From: Streptomyces sp. NBC_00670
GTDB taxonomy: Bacteria; Actinomycetota; Actinomycetes; Streptomycetales; Streptomycetaceae
Direction of reading: 5' to 3'
Length of the DNA: 64,000 nt
NCBI RefSeq assembly: GCF_036226765.1
Contig: NZ_CP109017.1
Span: forward strand, 3,668,501 to 3,732,500
How positions within the stretch are numbered: the first letter of the stretch is position 1; every line of letters starts with the position of its first letter. The translations under genes were made by a program, and so were the position numbers. The notes below the pieces were generated by a model. That model was not told the DNA's origin, did no database searches, and saw nothing but the letters and a program-made list of their open reading frames with translations. This document shows, one piece after another, positions 34,237 through 43,979 of the stretch.

Positions 34237-34854
34237 TCACAGAGGCCGCAGCACCGGTTCCTTCTGTACGGCGCCGAGGAGCCGGTCCAGGGCCATCTCC
34301 ACATCCTCCTTCCAGGAGAGCGTGGAGCGCAGCTCCAGCCGGAGCCGTGGGTGACTGGGGTGGGGCCGCACCGTCTTGAAGCCGACCGCCAGCAGATGGT
34401 CGACGGGCAGCAGACACGCCGGCTCCTTCCAGCGCGCGTCGCCGAAGGCCTCGATCGCCTTGAACCCCCGGCGCAGCAGATCCTTGGCGACCGTCTGCAC
34501 CATCACCCGCCCCAGCCCCTGCCCCTGGTACCCCGGCAGCACGAAACCGGTGATCAACTGAACGGCGTCCGGCGAGACCGGACTGGTGGGGAACGCCGCG
34601 GAGCGAGGCACATAGGCGGGAGGTGCGTACAGCACGAATCCCACCGGGGCGTCGTCCACGTAGACGACGCGGCCGCAGGACCCCCAGTCCAGGAGGACGG
34701 CGGAGATCCAGCCCTCCTTCTCCAGGGCGGACGTGCCTCCCTGTATCGCGGCCTCACCGCTGACGGGGTCCAGCTCCCAGAAGACACAGGCGCGGCAGCG
34801 CTGGGGGAGGTCCTGCAGATTGTCCAGCGTGAGCGGTACGAGCCGACGCCCCAT
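34237..34854 (-). CDS. GNAT family N-acetyltransferase
   Basis: A 205-residue acetyltransferase. It starts MGRRLVPLTLDNLQDLPQRCRACVFWELDP, and the acetyl-CoA loop is seen in LPGYQGQGLGRVMVQTVAKDLL (about 106-127). The cysteine-containing RCRACVFWE near the start is a recognisable feature of this branch. ATG at 34854 is chosen because conserved sequence begins there. It occupies the trxA-parB interval, where mycobacteria carry cwlM. Substrate unknown. Confidence 0.8.
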   Translation of the reverse strand: MGRRLVPLTLDNLQDLPQRCRACVFWELDPVSGEAAIQGGTSALEKEGWISAVLLDWGSCGRVVYVDDAPVGFVLYAPPAYVPRSAAFPTSPVSPDAVQLITGFVLPGYQGQGLGRVMVQTVAKDLLRRGFKAIEAFGDARWKEPACLLPVDHLLAVGFKTVRPHPSHPRLRLELRSTLSWKEDVEMALDRLLGAVQKEPVLRPL

Positions 34855-34920
34855 GAAAGCCGTTCCTCGCTTCCCCAGCCCGCTGCGCCACGGGCGGCCA
34901 GTGGATGCGCATACCCTCTT

Positions 34921-34940
34921 CGCATCGTAACCACGATGCG
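34921..34940. promoter_or_regulatory. Inverted repeat upstream of the GNAT gene
   Basis: CGCATCGT-AACC-ACGATGCG is a perfect 8-bp dyad located about 67 bases upstream of the GNAT start on its promoter side. It could be an operator or part of a leader hairpin. No binding protein is suggested. Confidence 0.35.
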
Positions 34941-34969
34941 ATTCCCTCAGTACCGCCGCAAAGCAAAGA

Positions 34970-35006
34970 GCGGACCGTGTTCCGGTATGCACCGGACACG
35001 ATCCGC
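34970..35006 (-). terminator. parAB terminator
   Basis: An imperfect hairpin pairs 34970-34986 with 34991-35006 (one bulge, one mismatch), about 50 bases past the parB stop on the minus strand. Confidence 0.55.
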
Positions 35007-35055
35007 CCGAGCCCGGGTGGCGGCGGAACGAAACGTCCCTCCACCACCGGCCGGC

Positions 35056-36057
35056 TCAGTCCTGCGGCTGCTCCTCGCCGTTCTGCGGAGCCCTCTTCAG
35101 GACCGGACCCTCGCCTGGAGCCAGGCTTGCGAGGATACGTTCGAGGTCTTCCATCGAGGCGAACTCGACGGTGATCTTGCCCTTCTTCTGCCCCAGGTCC
35201 ACCTTCACCCGCGTCTCGAAGCGGTCCGAAAGCCGGGTCGCGAGGTCACCCAGCGCCGGGGCGACCAACGAGCCCGCCCGGGGCTTCTTGGCGCGGGCAG
35301 CCGGTGCGGGGTCGGAGCCCGTCATCAGTTTGACGATCTCCTCGATGGACCGGACCGAAAGCCCCTCGGCCACGATCCGGTGGGCGAGCCTCTCCTGCTC
35401 CTCCAAGTCCTCAACGGGAATCAGCGCCCGCGCGTGACCGGCGGAGAGCACACCGGCGGCCACCTTGCTCTGGACCTTGGCCGAAAGCTTCAGCAGGCGC
35501 AGCGTGTTGGAGACCTGCGAGCGGGACCGGCCGATACGGTCCGCCAGCTGGTCGTGCGTGCAGTTGAAGTCCTTCAGCAACTGGTCGTAGGCGGCGGCCT
35601 CTTCCAGCGGGTTCAGCTGAGCACGGTGCAGGTTCTCCAGGAGGGCGTCCAGGAGGAGCTTCTCGTCGTCCGTGGCCCGGACGATCGCCGGAATGGCCGT
35701 CAGCCCCGCCTCATGACAGGCACGCCAGCGGCGCTCACCCATGATGAGTTCGTACTCGGCGGGCGCCTCGTACACCCCAGGACCGACGCGCCGCACGACC
35801 ACGGGCTGAAGCAACCCCACCTCCTTGATCGAGGTGATCAACTCGGCGAGCGCATCCTCGTCGAACACACTGCGAGGCTGCTGCGGGTTCGGGACGATGG
35901 AGTCCAAGGGCAGCTCCGCGAAGTGGGCCCCGACGGGCGGCCCAGGCATCCTGGGCACGACCGGCTCCTCCGGATGCGGCAGTGTCCCCAGCCCTCCGCT
36001 CGGGGGCGGAATCAACGCCCCCAGGCCCTTCCCCAACCCCCTCCGTCGCTCGCTCAC
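35056..36057 (-). CDS. parB: Chromosome-partitioning protein ParB
   Basis: The 333-residue CTP-dependent DNA clamp that loads at parS and organises the origin region. It starts [17 protein letters not shown]. The nuclease-like CTP-binding domain contains [22 protein letters not shown] and [12 protein letters not shown]. The helix-turn-helix for parS is around [27 protein letters not shown] sequence (here [17 protein letters not shown]). The C-terminal dimerisation domain ends the protein. Its GTG overlaps the parA stop (GTGA), so translation is coupled. Confidence 0.97.
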   Translation of the reverse strand: MSERRRGLGKGLGALIPPPSGGLGTLPHPEEPVVPRMPGPPVGAHFAELPLDSIVPNPQQPRSVFDEDALAELITSIKEVGLLQPVVVRRVGPGVYEAPAEYELIMGERRWRACHEAGLTAIPAIVRATDDEKLLLDALLENLHRAQLNPLEEAAAYDQLLKDFNCTHDQLADRIGRSRSQVSNTLRLLKLSAKVQSKVAAGVLSAGHARALIPVEDLEEQERLAHRIVAEGLSVRSIEEIVKLMTGSDPAPAARAKKPRAGSLVAPALGDLATRLSDRFETRVKVDLGQKKGKITVEFASMEDLERILASLAPGEGPVLKRAPQNGEEQPQD

Positions 36058-37127
36058 TGGATCCCCTCCACCATGTTCTGGTTGTTCTCTGTGCCCAAGT
36101 GGGCGTGCTCGGCGTCGTAGGTCACCCCGACGCCGCGCAGTGCGATCTCGCGCGCCGCCTCGAAGTACGAGAGGGCTCCGCTCGATCCCGGATCGTAGGT
36201 CAGCACCGTCTGCCCGTAGCTCGGCGCCTCGGAGATGCGGACCGAGCGCGGGATGCTGGTCCGTAGTACCTCGTTGCCGAAGTGACTGCGCACCTCGTCC
36301 GCGACCTGGGACGCCAGCCGGGTCCGCCCGTCGTACATGGTGAGCAGGATCGTCGAAACGTGCAGCGCGGGGTTGAGATGCCCGCGCACCAGATCGACGT
36401 TGCGCAGCAGTTGGCCCAGTCCCTCCAGTGCGTAGTACTCGCACTGGATCGGGATGAGGACCTCCGCGCCGGCGACGAGCGCGTTGACCGTCAGCAGGCC
36501 GAGCGAGGGCGGACAGTCGATGAGGATGTAGTCCAGCGGCTGCTCGTACGCCTGGATGGCCCGCTGGAGCCGGCTCTCCCGGGCCACCAGGGAGACCAGC
36601 TCGATCTCGGCACCGGCGAGATCGATGGTGGCGGGGGCGCAGAAGAGGCCCTCTACATCGGGGACGGGCTGGACGACCTCGGCGAGCGGCTTACTCTCCA
36701 CCAGGACGTCGTAGATGGACGGGACCTCGGCGTGGTGGTCGATGCCCAACGCGGTGGACGCATTGCCCTGGGGGTCGAGGTCGACCACCAGGACACGAGC
36801 GCCGTGCAGGGCCAGCGACGCGGCGAGGTTGACCGTGGTCGTGGTCTTCCCCACGCCGCCCTTCTGGTTGGCGACCACCATGACACGGGTCTGCTCCGGC
36901 CGTGGCAGGCCTTCGCCGGCACGTCCCAGTGCCTCCACCGCGAGTTGGGCAGCACGGCCGATGGGTGTGTCGTCCATCGGGGGCGGTGTTTCACGTGAAA
37001 CATCCTCCCCGAGCGACTCGGTACGGGGACCGGGGACCGGATCGGCCATCGGTCCCGCGATGTTGGCGTCGGACCGCAAGGATTCACTCTCCTCGACTTC
37101 AGACTCGCGATGAACAGAGCCTGCCAT
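36054..37127 (-). CDS. parA: Chromosome-partitioning ATPase ParA
   Basis: The 357-residue Walker-type ATPase that positions the ParB-origin complexes, important in sporulating hyphae. The deviant Walker A is KGGVGKT at 89-95, followed by [11 protein letters not shown] and [15 protein letters not shown]. The first 80 residues are a poorly conserved extension that includes VSRET (43-47), encoded by a perfect parS. ATG at 37127 gives the length seen in relatives, but ATG at 37049 (MADPV) is also possible. Upstream lie two DnaA-box-like motifs and another parS. Confidence 0.95.
   Translation of the reverse strand: MAGSVHRESEVEESESLRSDANIAGPMADPVPGPRTESLGEDVSRETPPPMDDTPIGRAAQLAVEALGRAGEGLPRPEQTRVMVVANQKGGVGKTTTTVNLAASLALHGARVLVVDLDPQGNASTALGIDHHAEVPSIYDVLVESKPLAEVVQPVPDVEGLFCAPATIDLAGAEIELVSLVARESRLQRAIQAYEQPLDYILIDCPPSLGLLTVNALVAGAEVLIPIQCEYYALEGLGQLLRNVDLVRGHLNPALHVSTILLTMYDGRTRLASQVADEVRSHFGNEVLRTSIPRSVRISEAPSYGQTVLTYDPGSSGALSYFEAAREIALRGVGVTYDAEHAHLGTENNQNMVEGIQ
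36988..37001. promoter_or_regulatory. parS site inside parA
   Basis: A perfect parS within the 5' part of parA, read as VSRET. ParB bound here could spread over or roadblock its own operon. Confidence 0.85.
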
Positions 37128-37537
37128 GCCTTCGGGGTCATGAACCAGTGAGGCCTGGTGTTCTGTGGAGAAATCCACCTTTGTGGAAAACTCCGTGCCC
37201 CTTCCGGGGGATGCGGCACCGTCGACACACGACGGGGCACCGCTCGATGGGGTGTCTTTCTCCAAGGATCCGAGGGGCCGACGGTCCCGGGGCGCTGCCG
37301 CAGCCCGGTTGCGGCCGATGATGCCGTGCAGCAGTGAGCGATGTTTCACGTGAAACACGATGCACAGCGGCCGCAGGCAGACCCTCGCGACACTCCGTAT
37401 TGCGGCGCTATGCCTGCTTGGGTGGAGTACGCCCTCAGAAACCCGCCACCGGAAGTCCGCCACCACATGGCCACTGCTGGATGGCCACCACCAGATGGCT
37501 GCCGCACCGTCCACGCCGCTGACGCTGCGCTGATGCG
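37128..37537. promoter_or_regulatory. rsmG-parA intergenic region
   Basis: This 410-bp region upstream of parA contains minus-strand DnaA-box-like TGTGGAGAA (37164-37172) and TGTGGAAAA (37182-37190), a small hairpin TCCAC-CTTT-GTGGA (37174-37187) and a parS at 37343-37356. It should hold the parAB promoters. No coding sequence is evident. Confidence 0.5.
37343..37356. promoter_or_regulatory. parS site upstream of parA
   Basis: A perfect parS about 215 bp upstream of the parA start, between rsmG and parA. Confidence 0.88.
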
Positions 37538-38254
37538 TCAGCGACGCCGACGCGCCCTTCCCGTCCGCGCCGCCTTGGCACGCTTGGCGGCGAAGCGGAC
37601 CCCGCCGGGGCTTTCCCCGACCTCGACCCGCACGACGGTGGACCGGGGCTCCACCACGCCCTCGCCGACATGCAGGATGGAGGTCTCCACGGCGCCCAGC
37701 TTGGTCAGTGCCACGGCCGCGCTCTTCAGTTCCTCCTCGGCCGCGTCACCCTTGAGCGCCAGCATCTCCCCGTAGGGACGCAGCAGCGGAATGCCCCAGG
37801 TGGCAAGGCGGTCCAGCGGTGCCACCGCCCGCGCGGTCACCACGTGCACCGGCGGCAGCTGGCCCATGACCTCCTCGGCACGGCCGCGAACGACCGTCAC
37901 ATGGTCCAGGCCCAGCAGTTCGACGACCTCGGTGAGGAAGTTGGTGCGCCGCAGCAGCGGTTCGAGCAGCGTGATCTTCAGGTCCTCGCGGACCAGCGCC
38001 AGGGGGATGCCGGGCAGACCGGCGCCGGAGCCGACGTCGCACACGGTCACCGACTCCGGCACGACCTCCGAGAGCACGGCGCAGTTCAGCAGATGCCGCT
38101 CCCACAGACGGGGCACCTCACGGGGGCCGATGAGACCGCGCTGCACGCCCGCCTCGGCGAGCAGTTCCGCATAGCGCACCGCGTCCGCGAAGCGGTCGCC
38201 GAAGACCACGCGCGCCTCCTCGGGCGCCGGGGGGAGCTCCGCTGCCTCCGTCAC
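37538..38254 (-). CDS. rsmG: 16S rRNA (guanine-N7)-methyltransferase RsmG
   Basis: A 238-residue SAM-dependent enzyme that methylates G527 of 16S rRNA. Loss of it gives low-level streptomycin resistance and altered antibiotic production in Streptomyces. The SAM loop is [17 protein letters not shown] (71-87). The segments [13 protein letters not shown] and [16 protein letters not shown] are conserved, and the basic tail is typical. GTG at 38254 follows GGAAGGA. It lies between jag and parA and is separated from jag by a terminator. Confidence 0.96.
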   Translation of the reverse strand: MTEAAELPPAPEEARVVFGDRFADAVRYAELLAEAGVQRGLIGPREVPRLWERHLLNCAVLSEVVPESVTVCDVGSGAGLPGIPLALVREDLKITLLEPLLRRTNFLTEVVELLGLDHVTVVRGRAEEVMGQLPPVHVVTARAVAPLDRLATWGIPLLRPYGEMLALKGDAAEEELKSAAVALTKLGAVETSILHVGEGVVEPRSTVVRVEVGESPGGVRFAAKRAKAARTGRARRRR

Positions 38255-38324
38255 GGGGGACCGTCCTTCCGTACCGCTTCAGCGCGCCGGGCGCTGACCA
38301 TCAGGGATGTCAGGCTGACAAAAT

Positions 38325-38355
38325 CCGGCCCCGTCTGCGCAACAGACGGGGCCGG
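38325..38355 (-). terminator. Terminator of the rpmH-rnpA-yidD-yidC-jag operon
   Basis: A perfect 13-bp stem (CCGGCCCCGTCTG/CAGACGGGGCCGG) with a 5-base loop, followed on the minus strand by ATTTTG. It is placed just after jag and before rsmG. Confidence 0.82.
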
Positions 38356-38373
38356 AGGGACGTACGTACCGGA

Positions 38374-38886
38374 TCAGGCGGGCAGCACGACGACGAAGCG
38401 CTGCGGCTCCTCGCCCTCGGACTCGCTGCGCAGTCCGGCGGCCTTGACCGCGTCGTGCACCACCTTGCGCTCGAAGGGGGTCATCGGCTTCATCTTCACG
38501 GCCTCGCCGCTGCTCTTCACCTCGGCCGCGGCCTTGGCGCCCAGCTCCGAGAGCTCGGAGCGCTTGTGGGCGCGGTAACCGGCGATGTCCAGCATCAGCC
38601 GGCTGCGGTCACCGGTCTCCCGGTGCACGGCCAGGCGCGTCAGCTCCTGGAGCGCCTCCAGCACCTCGCCGTCCCGGCCGACCAGCTTCTGCAGATCGCG
38701 GCTCGCGGTGTCACTGATGATCGAGACAGCGGCGCGGTCGGCCTCGACGTCCATGTCGATGTCACCGTCGAGGTCGGCGATGTCGAGCAGGCCCTCGAGG
38801 TAGTCCGCGGCGATCTCACCCTCCTGCTCCAGGCGGGTCAGGGTGTCTGCGCCCTCGGCAGCGGCGGAGGTGGTGCCTTCCGTCAC
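38374..38886 (-). CDS. jag: RNA-binding protein KhpB/Jag
   Basis: A 170-residue protein with a KH-II domain (about 45-105) and an R3H domain (about 105-170, MTPFERKVVHDAVKAAGLRSESEG). It lacks the Jag-N domain seen in Firmicutes. It binds RNA, probably together with KhpA, and affects cell-wall and division gene expression in other Gram-positives. GTG at 38886, 15 bases after yidC, indicates co-transcription. Confidence 0.92.
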   Translation of the reverse strand: MTEGTTSAAAEGADTLTRLEQEGEIAADYLEGLLDIADLDGDIDMDVEADRAAVSIISDTASRDLQKLVGRDGEVLEALQELTRLAVHRETGDRSRLMLDIAGYRAHKRSELSELGAKAAAEVKSSGEAVKMKPMTPFERKVVHDAVKAAGLRSESEGEEPQRFVVVLPA

Positions 38887-38901
38887 GGGATGGACTCCTT
38901 C

Positions 38902-40239
38902 TTACTTCTTGGACGGGGACTTGGGCCGCTGTGGGCCGCCCTTGCGCTGCCCGGACTGCGCCTTGCTGCGGGCGCCGGAGCCGGACTTCGGGGTGGCCGC
39001 CTTCCGGGCGGCGGTCTGCGGAGCGTCCTGCGGCTGCTCCGCCTTGCTCAGCGACGTCGTCTCGGACGCGTCCGAGGCCGTGGAACCGGATTCCGTGGAG
39101 CCGGCCGCACCGGATCCCGCCGTGTCGCCGGCCGCCTTCGCACCGCCGCCCGACTGACGCTGGGACTTGGACTGCCGCTTGGGCTGCTGGCGCTTGGGAG
39201 CCGCGGTCGTCGGCGTGCCGTCCTCGGCGGTGAGGGTGGCGACCGCGCCCTCGCTCTTCACCACGTTGCCGTCGGGCTGGGCCGCGAGGCCCGCCTTGCT
39301 CAGACCGTTGATGAACTTGCGCTCGAACTCGTTGCGGTCGCGCCCCTTGGCGACGATCGCCTTGACGATCGTGCGCTCCCGGCGGTTGCGGGTCCTGCCG
39401 TGGTTCGTGACGTGCTTGTGCAGCCGCTCCAGGTAGGCCGCCTGGGCCTTGGAACCCGGGGTGGGGTTGTTGCGGATGACGTACATCTGCTGGCCCATGG
39501 TCCACACGTTGGTGGTCAGCCAGTAGACGAGGACACCGACCGGGAAGTTGATGCCGAAGACGGCGAACATCACGGGGAAGACGTACATCAGCATCTTCTG
39601 CTGCTGCATGAACGGCGTCTTGACCGTCGTGTCCACGTTCTTCGTCATCAGCTGGCGCTGCGTGTAGAACTGCGAGAACGACATCAGGACGATCATGATC
39701 GCCGTGACGACGCGGACGTCGGTCAGCGTGGCGCCGAGCGCCGCGACCTTGTCCGAGCTGTCCATGAACTTCGCCGCCAGCGGGGCGCCGAAGATGTGCG
39801 CCTTACGGGCGCTGTCGAGCAGGTCGCCGTCGATGACGCCGATCGTCTTGCCCGTCGCGATGCCGTTGAGCACGTGGTAGAGGGCGAAGAAGAACGGCGA
39901 CTGCGCCAGGATGGGAAGACACGAGGAGAGCGGGTTGGTACCCGTCTCCTTGTACAGCTTCATCATCTCTTCGGACTGACGCTGCTTGTCGTTCTTGTAG
40001 CGCTCCTGGATCTTCTTCATCTCGGGCTGCAGCGTCTGCATGGCCCGGGTCGCCTTGATCTGCTTCACGAAGAGCGGGATCAGGCAGATGCGGATCAGCA
40101 CCACCAGAGACACGATGGACAGGCCCCAGGCCCAGCCCGTGTCGGCACCGAAGAGGGCGCCGTACACCGTGTGGAACTGGACGATGACCCAGGAGACGGG
40201 TGTCGTGATAAAGCTGAAGAAGCTGGCAATCGTGTCCAC
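38902..40239 (-). CDS. yidC: Membrane protein insertase YidC
   Basis: A 445-residue Oxa1/YidC insertase that inserts and folds inner-membrane proteins. It has five helices: about 5-25, 35-60, then the coiled hairpin [26 protein letters not shown], and TM segments near 108-125, 170-190 and 215-245. The hydrophilic-groove arginine is in [12 protein letters not shown]. The C-terminal 170 residues are basic, Ala/Ser/Lys-rich, and likely contact the ribosome. GTG at 40239 follows AAGGAG. Its stop and the jag start are 15 bases apart. Confidence 0.96.
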   Translation of the reverse strand: MDTIASFFSFITTPVSWVIVQFHTVYGALFGADTGWAWGLSIVSLVVLIRICLIPLFVKQIKATRAMQTLQPEMKKIQERYKNDKQRQSEEMMKLYKETGTNPLSSCLPILAQSPFFFALYHVLNGIATGKTIGVIDGDLLDSARKAHIFGAPLAAKFMDSSDKVAALGATLTDVRVVTAIMIVLMSFSQFYTQRQLMTKNVDTTVKTPFMQQQKMLMYVFPVMFAVFGINFPVGVLVYWLTTNVWTMGQQMYVIRNNPTPGSKAQAAYLERLHKHVTNHGRTRNRRERTIVKAIVAKGRDRNEFERKFINGLSKAGLAAQPDGNVVKSEGAVATLTAEDGTPTTAAPKRQQPKRQSKSQRQSGGGAKAAGDTAGSGAAGSTESGSTASDASETTSLSKAEQPQDAPQTAARKAATPKSGSGARSKAQSGQRKGGPQRPKSPSKK

Positions 40240-40242
40240 TAA

Positions 40243-40599
40243 TCATGCTCCTTGGGCATGGGACGAGGTCTTCGCGGCCGGGCTCGAGGAGACGAGGTGT
40301 CCCTCGAGGGCCGGTTCGGCGGCGGAGGTCCCGCCCTTGCGTGCGCGCCATGCGTTGCGCAGCATCTGGTGCCACCGCGGACGCTTGCGTTCGGGGACGT
40401 GGTCCACACCGCCGAGCGACCACGGGTTGCACCGCAGGATGCGCCAGGCGGTCAGCGCCGTCCCCTTGAGGGCACCGTGCCGGTCGACGGCCGTGTAGCC
40501 ATAGTGCGAGCACGACGGGTAGTACTTGCAGACCGGGCCGAGCAGCGGACTGATCGTCCACTGGTACAGCTTGATCAGTGCCAGCAGCGGGTACTTCAT
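40243..40599 (-). CDS. yidD: Membrane protein insertion efficiency factor YidD
   Basis: A 118-residue YidD protein that aids YidC. It has the amphipathic N terminus [21 protein letters not shown] and the family motif [19 protein letters not shown], then [17 protein letters not shown]. The C-terminal 30 residues are a variable tail. Its start overlaps the rnpA stop by 4 bases and its stop is 3 bases before yidC. Confidence 0.95.
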   Translation of the reverse strand: MKYPLLALIKLYQWTISPLLGPVCKYYPSCSHYGYTAVDRHGALKGTALTAWRILRCNPWSLGGVDHVPERKRPRWHQMLRNAWRARKGGTSAAEPALEGHLVSSSPAAKTSSHAQGA

Positions 40600-40967
40600 C
40601 GCGCGCCCCCTCCCAGGAGCCGTCCCAGAGCGGCATCCAGGTCTCGGGCCAGCTGTGAGTGGTCGGCGTCGCCCGCACCGGGCAACGCTCGTACGACTAC
40701 CAGGCTACCGGTGGGCACGAGGTCGACCCGGTCGCGCATCAGATGGCGAAGTCTGCGCTTCACCTTGTTCCGTACGACCGCTCCGCCGACTGCCTTGCTC
40801 ACGACGAAACCCGCACGCGTCGGAGGAGCGCTCTCCCCAGGCGCGTGCGGGTCCGTGACACCGCTGCGAAGATGGACGACGAGTAGCGGGCGTCCGGCCC
40901 GACGTCCTCGGCGTACCGCGGTCGCGAAGTCCTCGCGCCGCCTCAGCCGGTTCTCGGTGGGCAGCAC
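40596..40967 (-). CDS. rnpA: Ribonuclease P protein component
   Basis: The 123-residue protein subunit of RNase P, which helps the RNA subunit cleave tRNA 5' leaders. It starts [21 protein letters not shown], and the RNR motif is [15 protein letters not shown] (64-78). GTG at 40967 lies 18 bases after rpmH. It overlaps yidD by 4 bases, so translation is coupled. Confidence 0.96.
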   Translation of the reverse strand: MLPTENRLRRREDFATAVRRGRRAGRPLLVVHLRSGVTDPHAPGESAPPTRAGFVVSKAVGGAVVRNKVKRRLRHLMRDRVDLVPTGSLVVVRALPGAGDADHSQLARDLDAALGRLLGGGAR

Positions 40968-40985
40968 GTCATGACCTGTTCGCGA

Positions 40986-41123
40986 TCAGGCGGACAGTCG
41001 GGCGCGACCCTTGCTGCGGCGGGACGCCAGGATGGCGCGGCCGGCACGGGTGCGCATCCGCAGCCGGAAGCCGTGGGTCTTCGCGCGACGACGGTTGTTC
41101 GGCTGGAAGGTGCGCTTGCTCAC
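40986..41123 (-). CDS. rpmH: 50S ribosomal protein L34
   Basis: A 45-residue L34, a small basic protein of the large subunit. The translation begins (M)[18 protein letters not shown] and ends GRARLSA, the complete family pattern. GTG at 41123 is preceded by GGAG 9 bases upstream. It is the first gene of rpmH-rnpA-yidD-yidC-jag and is divergent from dnaA. Confidence 0.97.
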   Translation of the reverse strand: MSKRTFQPNNRRRAKTHGFRLRMRTRAGRAILASRRSKGRARLSA

Positions 41124-41552
41124 TCGGGGGCTCCAGTAATGAATCGATGGATGGCGGGTGTCGCCTGGCTGTCACCGTGCGCCCACGAGTAGCTCGCATT
41201 ACGCCCGAGTGCACCGCTCCCGATCACCGCATGTGCCCTGGTGGGAGCGCTGTGGGTGATCTATGCCCATCGGAGGCAGGCGGCAGCAGCCATCGACAAC
41301 TCGACCTGGTTACGGTACGCGCGGCGGCGCCATCGGGTCAAACCCGGCTGCCCTCGGGGACACTGTCCACAGGCTGGGGACAACAACTTGAACCGTACGG
41401 GCCGCGCTGACTACCGTGACTGGACTGTCGATTCGTTCCCTTCTCCCGCCGTTCACCCGGCGTGGTCCCGCGGCCGCCCCGGCCGACCCGAGTCGCAAAC
41501 CGATCCGTCTCCCGAACCACACGTTCGTGGGACCCGTGAGAGAGCGTGCCCT
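41124..41552. promoter_or_regulatory. rpmH-dnaA divergent promoter region
   Basis: This 429-bp region carries the dnaA and rpmH promoters. Two DnaA-box-like nonamers face each other, CTGTCCACA (41363-41371) and TGGGGACAA (41375-41383), 3 bases apart, as described for Streptomyces dnaA promoters. They probably mediate DnaA autoregulation. Exact -35/-10 boxes could not be fixed. Confidence 0.65.
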
Positions 41553-43814
41553 GTGGCTGACGTACCTGCTGATCTTGCCGCAGTGTGGCCACGAGTACTG
41601 GAGCAGCTCCTCGGCGAGGACCGCGGTCAGGGCGTCGAGACGAAGGACGAGCACTGGATCCGGCGCTGCCAGCCGCTGGCGCTGGTCGCCGACACGGCCC
41701 TGCTCGCGGTACCGAACGAATTCGCGAAGAACGTCCTGGAGGGCCGGCTCGCGCCCGTCGTCAGCGAGACGCTGAGCCGCGAGTGCGGCCGCCCGATCCG
41801 GATCGCGATCACGGTGGACACCTCCTCCGCCGAGCCCGCGGCCCCGCAGCCGGCCGCCGCCCCGGCCCGTTACGAGGAGCCCGAACTCCCCGCACCCCAG
41901 GGCCGCGAGGCGTACGACGACCGCGGCGGCCGGGAGTCCTACGAGGACCGGGGCCGCGACGGCTACGAGGAGCGCGCCGGCCGGGAGCCGTACGACTACG
42001 ACACGCCGGGGCGCGACGCCTACGACGGACGCGGCGGTCGCGAGGGATACGAGGGCCGGGGCCGGGACGGTCGCGACGGCTACGACGCGCACGCCCGCGA
42101 GAGCCGTGAGGGATACGAGAACCGGGACGCGTACGAGAACCGTGAGGGCTACGAGCCGCACTCCCGTGACGCCCGTGACGCACGTGACGTCAGGGATACG
42201 CGGGACACACGTGACGCACGCGAGCCCCGGGACCCCCGTGATCCGCGCGACTCCCGCGACTCCCGTAATGAATACGAGGGCTACGGCCGCCACCGCGCCG
42301 ACGACCACCGGACGGCCCCCCGCCCCGAGCACCTCACCGGCGGCCCCGGAGGGCCCGGCGGCCCCGGTGACCAGTTGCCGACCGCACGCCCCGCCTACCC
42401 CGCCGAGTACCAGCGCCCCGAGCCCGGTGCCTGGCCGCGCCCGCAGGACGACTACGGCTGGCAGCAGCAGCGGCTCGGCTTCCCCGAGCGCGACCCGTAC
42501 GCCTCACCGGCCCCCGACTACCGCACCCCTTCGCTCGACCGCCCGTCCTACGAGCAGCAGCGCCCGGAGTACGACGCCCCGCGCGGCGACTACGACCAGG
42601 CGCGCCCCGACCACGAGCAGCAGCGCCCCGACTACGGTCAGCGCCGCGAGCTGCCCGAGCAGCCGGCCGGCACCGGCCATGTGCACCGCGGCGGGCCGGT
42701 CGGCCCCCATCTGCCCACCACCGGCGCCCCCGGCCCGCTCGCGGCCCAGCCGGCCCCGGCGACCGGCCCGGGTGAGCCCACCGCACGCCTGAATCCCAAA
42801 TACCTGTTCGACACCTTCGTCATCGGCGCCTCCAACCGCTTCGCGCACGCGGCCGCGGTCGCCGTCGCCGAGGCACCGGCGAAGGCGTACAACCCCCTCT
42901 TCATCTATGGGGAGTCGGGGCTCGGCAAGACGCACCTGCTGCACGCCATCGGGCACTACGCGCGCAGCCTGTACCCGGGCACGCGTGTGCGGTACGTGAG
43001 CTCGGAGGAGTTCACCAACGAGTTCATCAACTCCATCCGCGACGGCAAGGGCGACAGCTTCCGCAAGCGGTACCGCGAGATGGACATCCTGCTCGTCGAC
43101 GACATCCAGTTCCTCGCGGACAAGGAGTCGACGCAGGAGGAGTTCTTCCACACCTTCAACACGCTCCACAACGCCAACAAGCAGATCGTGCTCTCCTCCG
43201 ACCGGCCGCCCAAGCAACTGGTCACCCTGGAGGACCGGCTGCGCAACCGCTTCGAGTGGGGCCTGATCACCGACGTCCAGCCCCCCGAGCTGGAGACGCG
43301 CATCGCGATCCTGCGCAAGAAGGCGGTGCAGGAGCAGCTCAACGCCCCGCCGGAGGTTCTGGAGTTCATCGCCTCCCGCATCTCGCGCAACATCCGCGAG
43401 CTGGAGGGCGCGCTGATCCGGGTGACGGCGTTCGCGTCGCTCAACCGGCAGCCGGTCGATCTGGGGCTGACCGAGATCGTCCTCAAGGACCTGATCCCGG
43501 GCGGCGAGGACACCGCCCCGGAGATCACGGCCCCGGCCATCATGGCGGCGACGGCGGCCTACTTCGGCCTCACCGTGGAGGACCTGTGCGGCACCTCGCG
43601 CGGCCGTGCGCTGGTCACCGCCCGGCAGATCGCGATGTACCTGTGCCGGGAGCTGACGGACCTCTCGCTGCCGAAGATCGGCGCCCAGTTCGGCGGCCGC
43701 GACCATACGACCGTGATGCACGCCGACCGCAAGATCCGCGCGCTGATGGCCGAGCGCCGCTCGATCTACAACCAGGTCACCGAGCTGACCAACCGCATCA
43801 AGAACGGCGACTGA
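41553..43814 (+). CDS. dnaA: Chromosomal replication initiator DnaA
   Basis: A 753-residue initiator that binds oriC boxes and melts DNA. Domain I (about 1-85) begins [21 protein letters not shown]. Domain II (about 90-410) is very long and made of Tyr/Asp/Arg-rich repeats ([15 protein letters not shown]). The AAA+ domain III has Walker A at 453-460 (GESGLGKT), Walker [10 protein letters not shown], and the sensor regions. Domain IV ends with [18 protein letters not shown] at 41553 is chosen because homology begins there, with a weak GAGAGA upstream. Other Streptomyces DnaA proteins are about 620-660 residues, so the linker is enlarged. Confidence 0.96.
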   Translation: MADVPADLAAVWPRVLEQLLGEDRGQGVETKDEHWIRRCQPLALVADTALLAVPNEFAKNVLEGRLAPVVSETLSRECGRPIRIAITVDTSSAEPAAPQPAAAPARYEEPELPAPQGREAYDDRGGRESYEDRGRDGYEERAGREPYDYDTPGRDAYDGRGGREGYEGRGRDGRDGYDAHARESREGYENRDAYENREGYEPHSRDARDARDVRDTRDTRDAREPRDPRDPRDSRDSRNEYEGYGRHRADDHRTAPRPEHLTGGPGGPGGPGDQLPTARPAYPAEYQRPEPGAWPRPQDDYGWQQQRLGFPERDPYASPAPDYRTPSLDRPSYEQQRPEYDAPRGDYDQARPDHEQQRPDYGQRRELPEQPAGTGHVHRGGPVGPHLPTTGAPGPLAAQPAPATGPGEPTARLNPKYLFDTFVIGASNRFAHAAAVAVAEAPAKAYNPLFIYGESGLGKTHLLHAIGHYARSLYPGTRVRYVSSEEFTNEFINSIRDGKGDSFRKRYREMDILLVDDIQFLADKESTQEEFFHTFNTLHNANKQIVLSSDRPPKQLVTLEDRLRNRFEWGLITDVQPPELETRIAILRKKAVQEQLNAPPEVLEFIASRISRNIRELEGALIRVTAFASLNRQPVDLGLTEIVLKDLIPGGEDTAPEITAPAIMAATAAYFGLTVEDLCGTSRGRALVTARQIAMYLCRELTDLSLPKIGAQFGGRDHTTVMHADRKIRALMAERRSIYNQVTELTNRIKNGD
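42060..42300 (+). repeat. Degenerate repeats in dnaA domain II
   Basis: Short degenerate repeats of the type CGTGACGC and CGCGACTCC, plus longer tyrosine-rich units before them (from about 41910), encode (R)DA, RDT, RDP and RDS runs. They probably arise by slippage and explain the long linker. Confidence 0.65.
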
Positions 43815-43830
43815 CGCCGGCCGACGACGT

Positions 43831-43871
43831 ACGAGGGCGCCCCCGGGACCGGTTCCCGGGGGCGCCCTCGT
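43831..43871 (+). terminator. dnaA terminator
   Basis: A perfect 18-bp stem (43831-43848 with 43854-43871) and a 5-base loop lie 17 bases past the dnaA stop, isolating dnaA transcription from oriC. Confidence 0.82.
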
Positions 43872-43979
43872 CGTCGTGCCGGACCGTTCCTCACCCCGCG
43901 GCCCGCGCACACCCCGGCTCCCGCACGGCTTGCCCCGCCCGCACCCGCGTTCGCGGTGTTCGAATCCGCCCCGGGGTTA

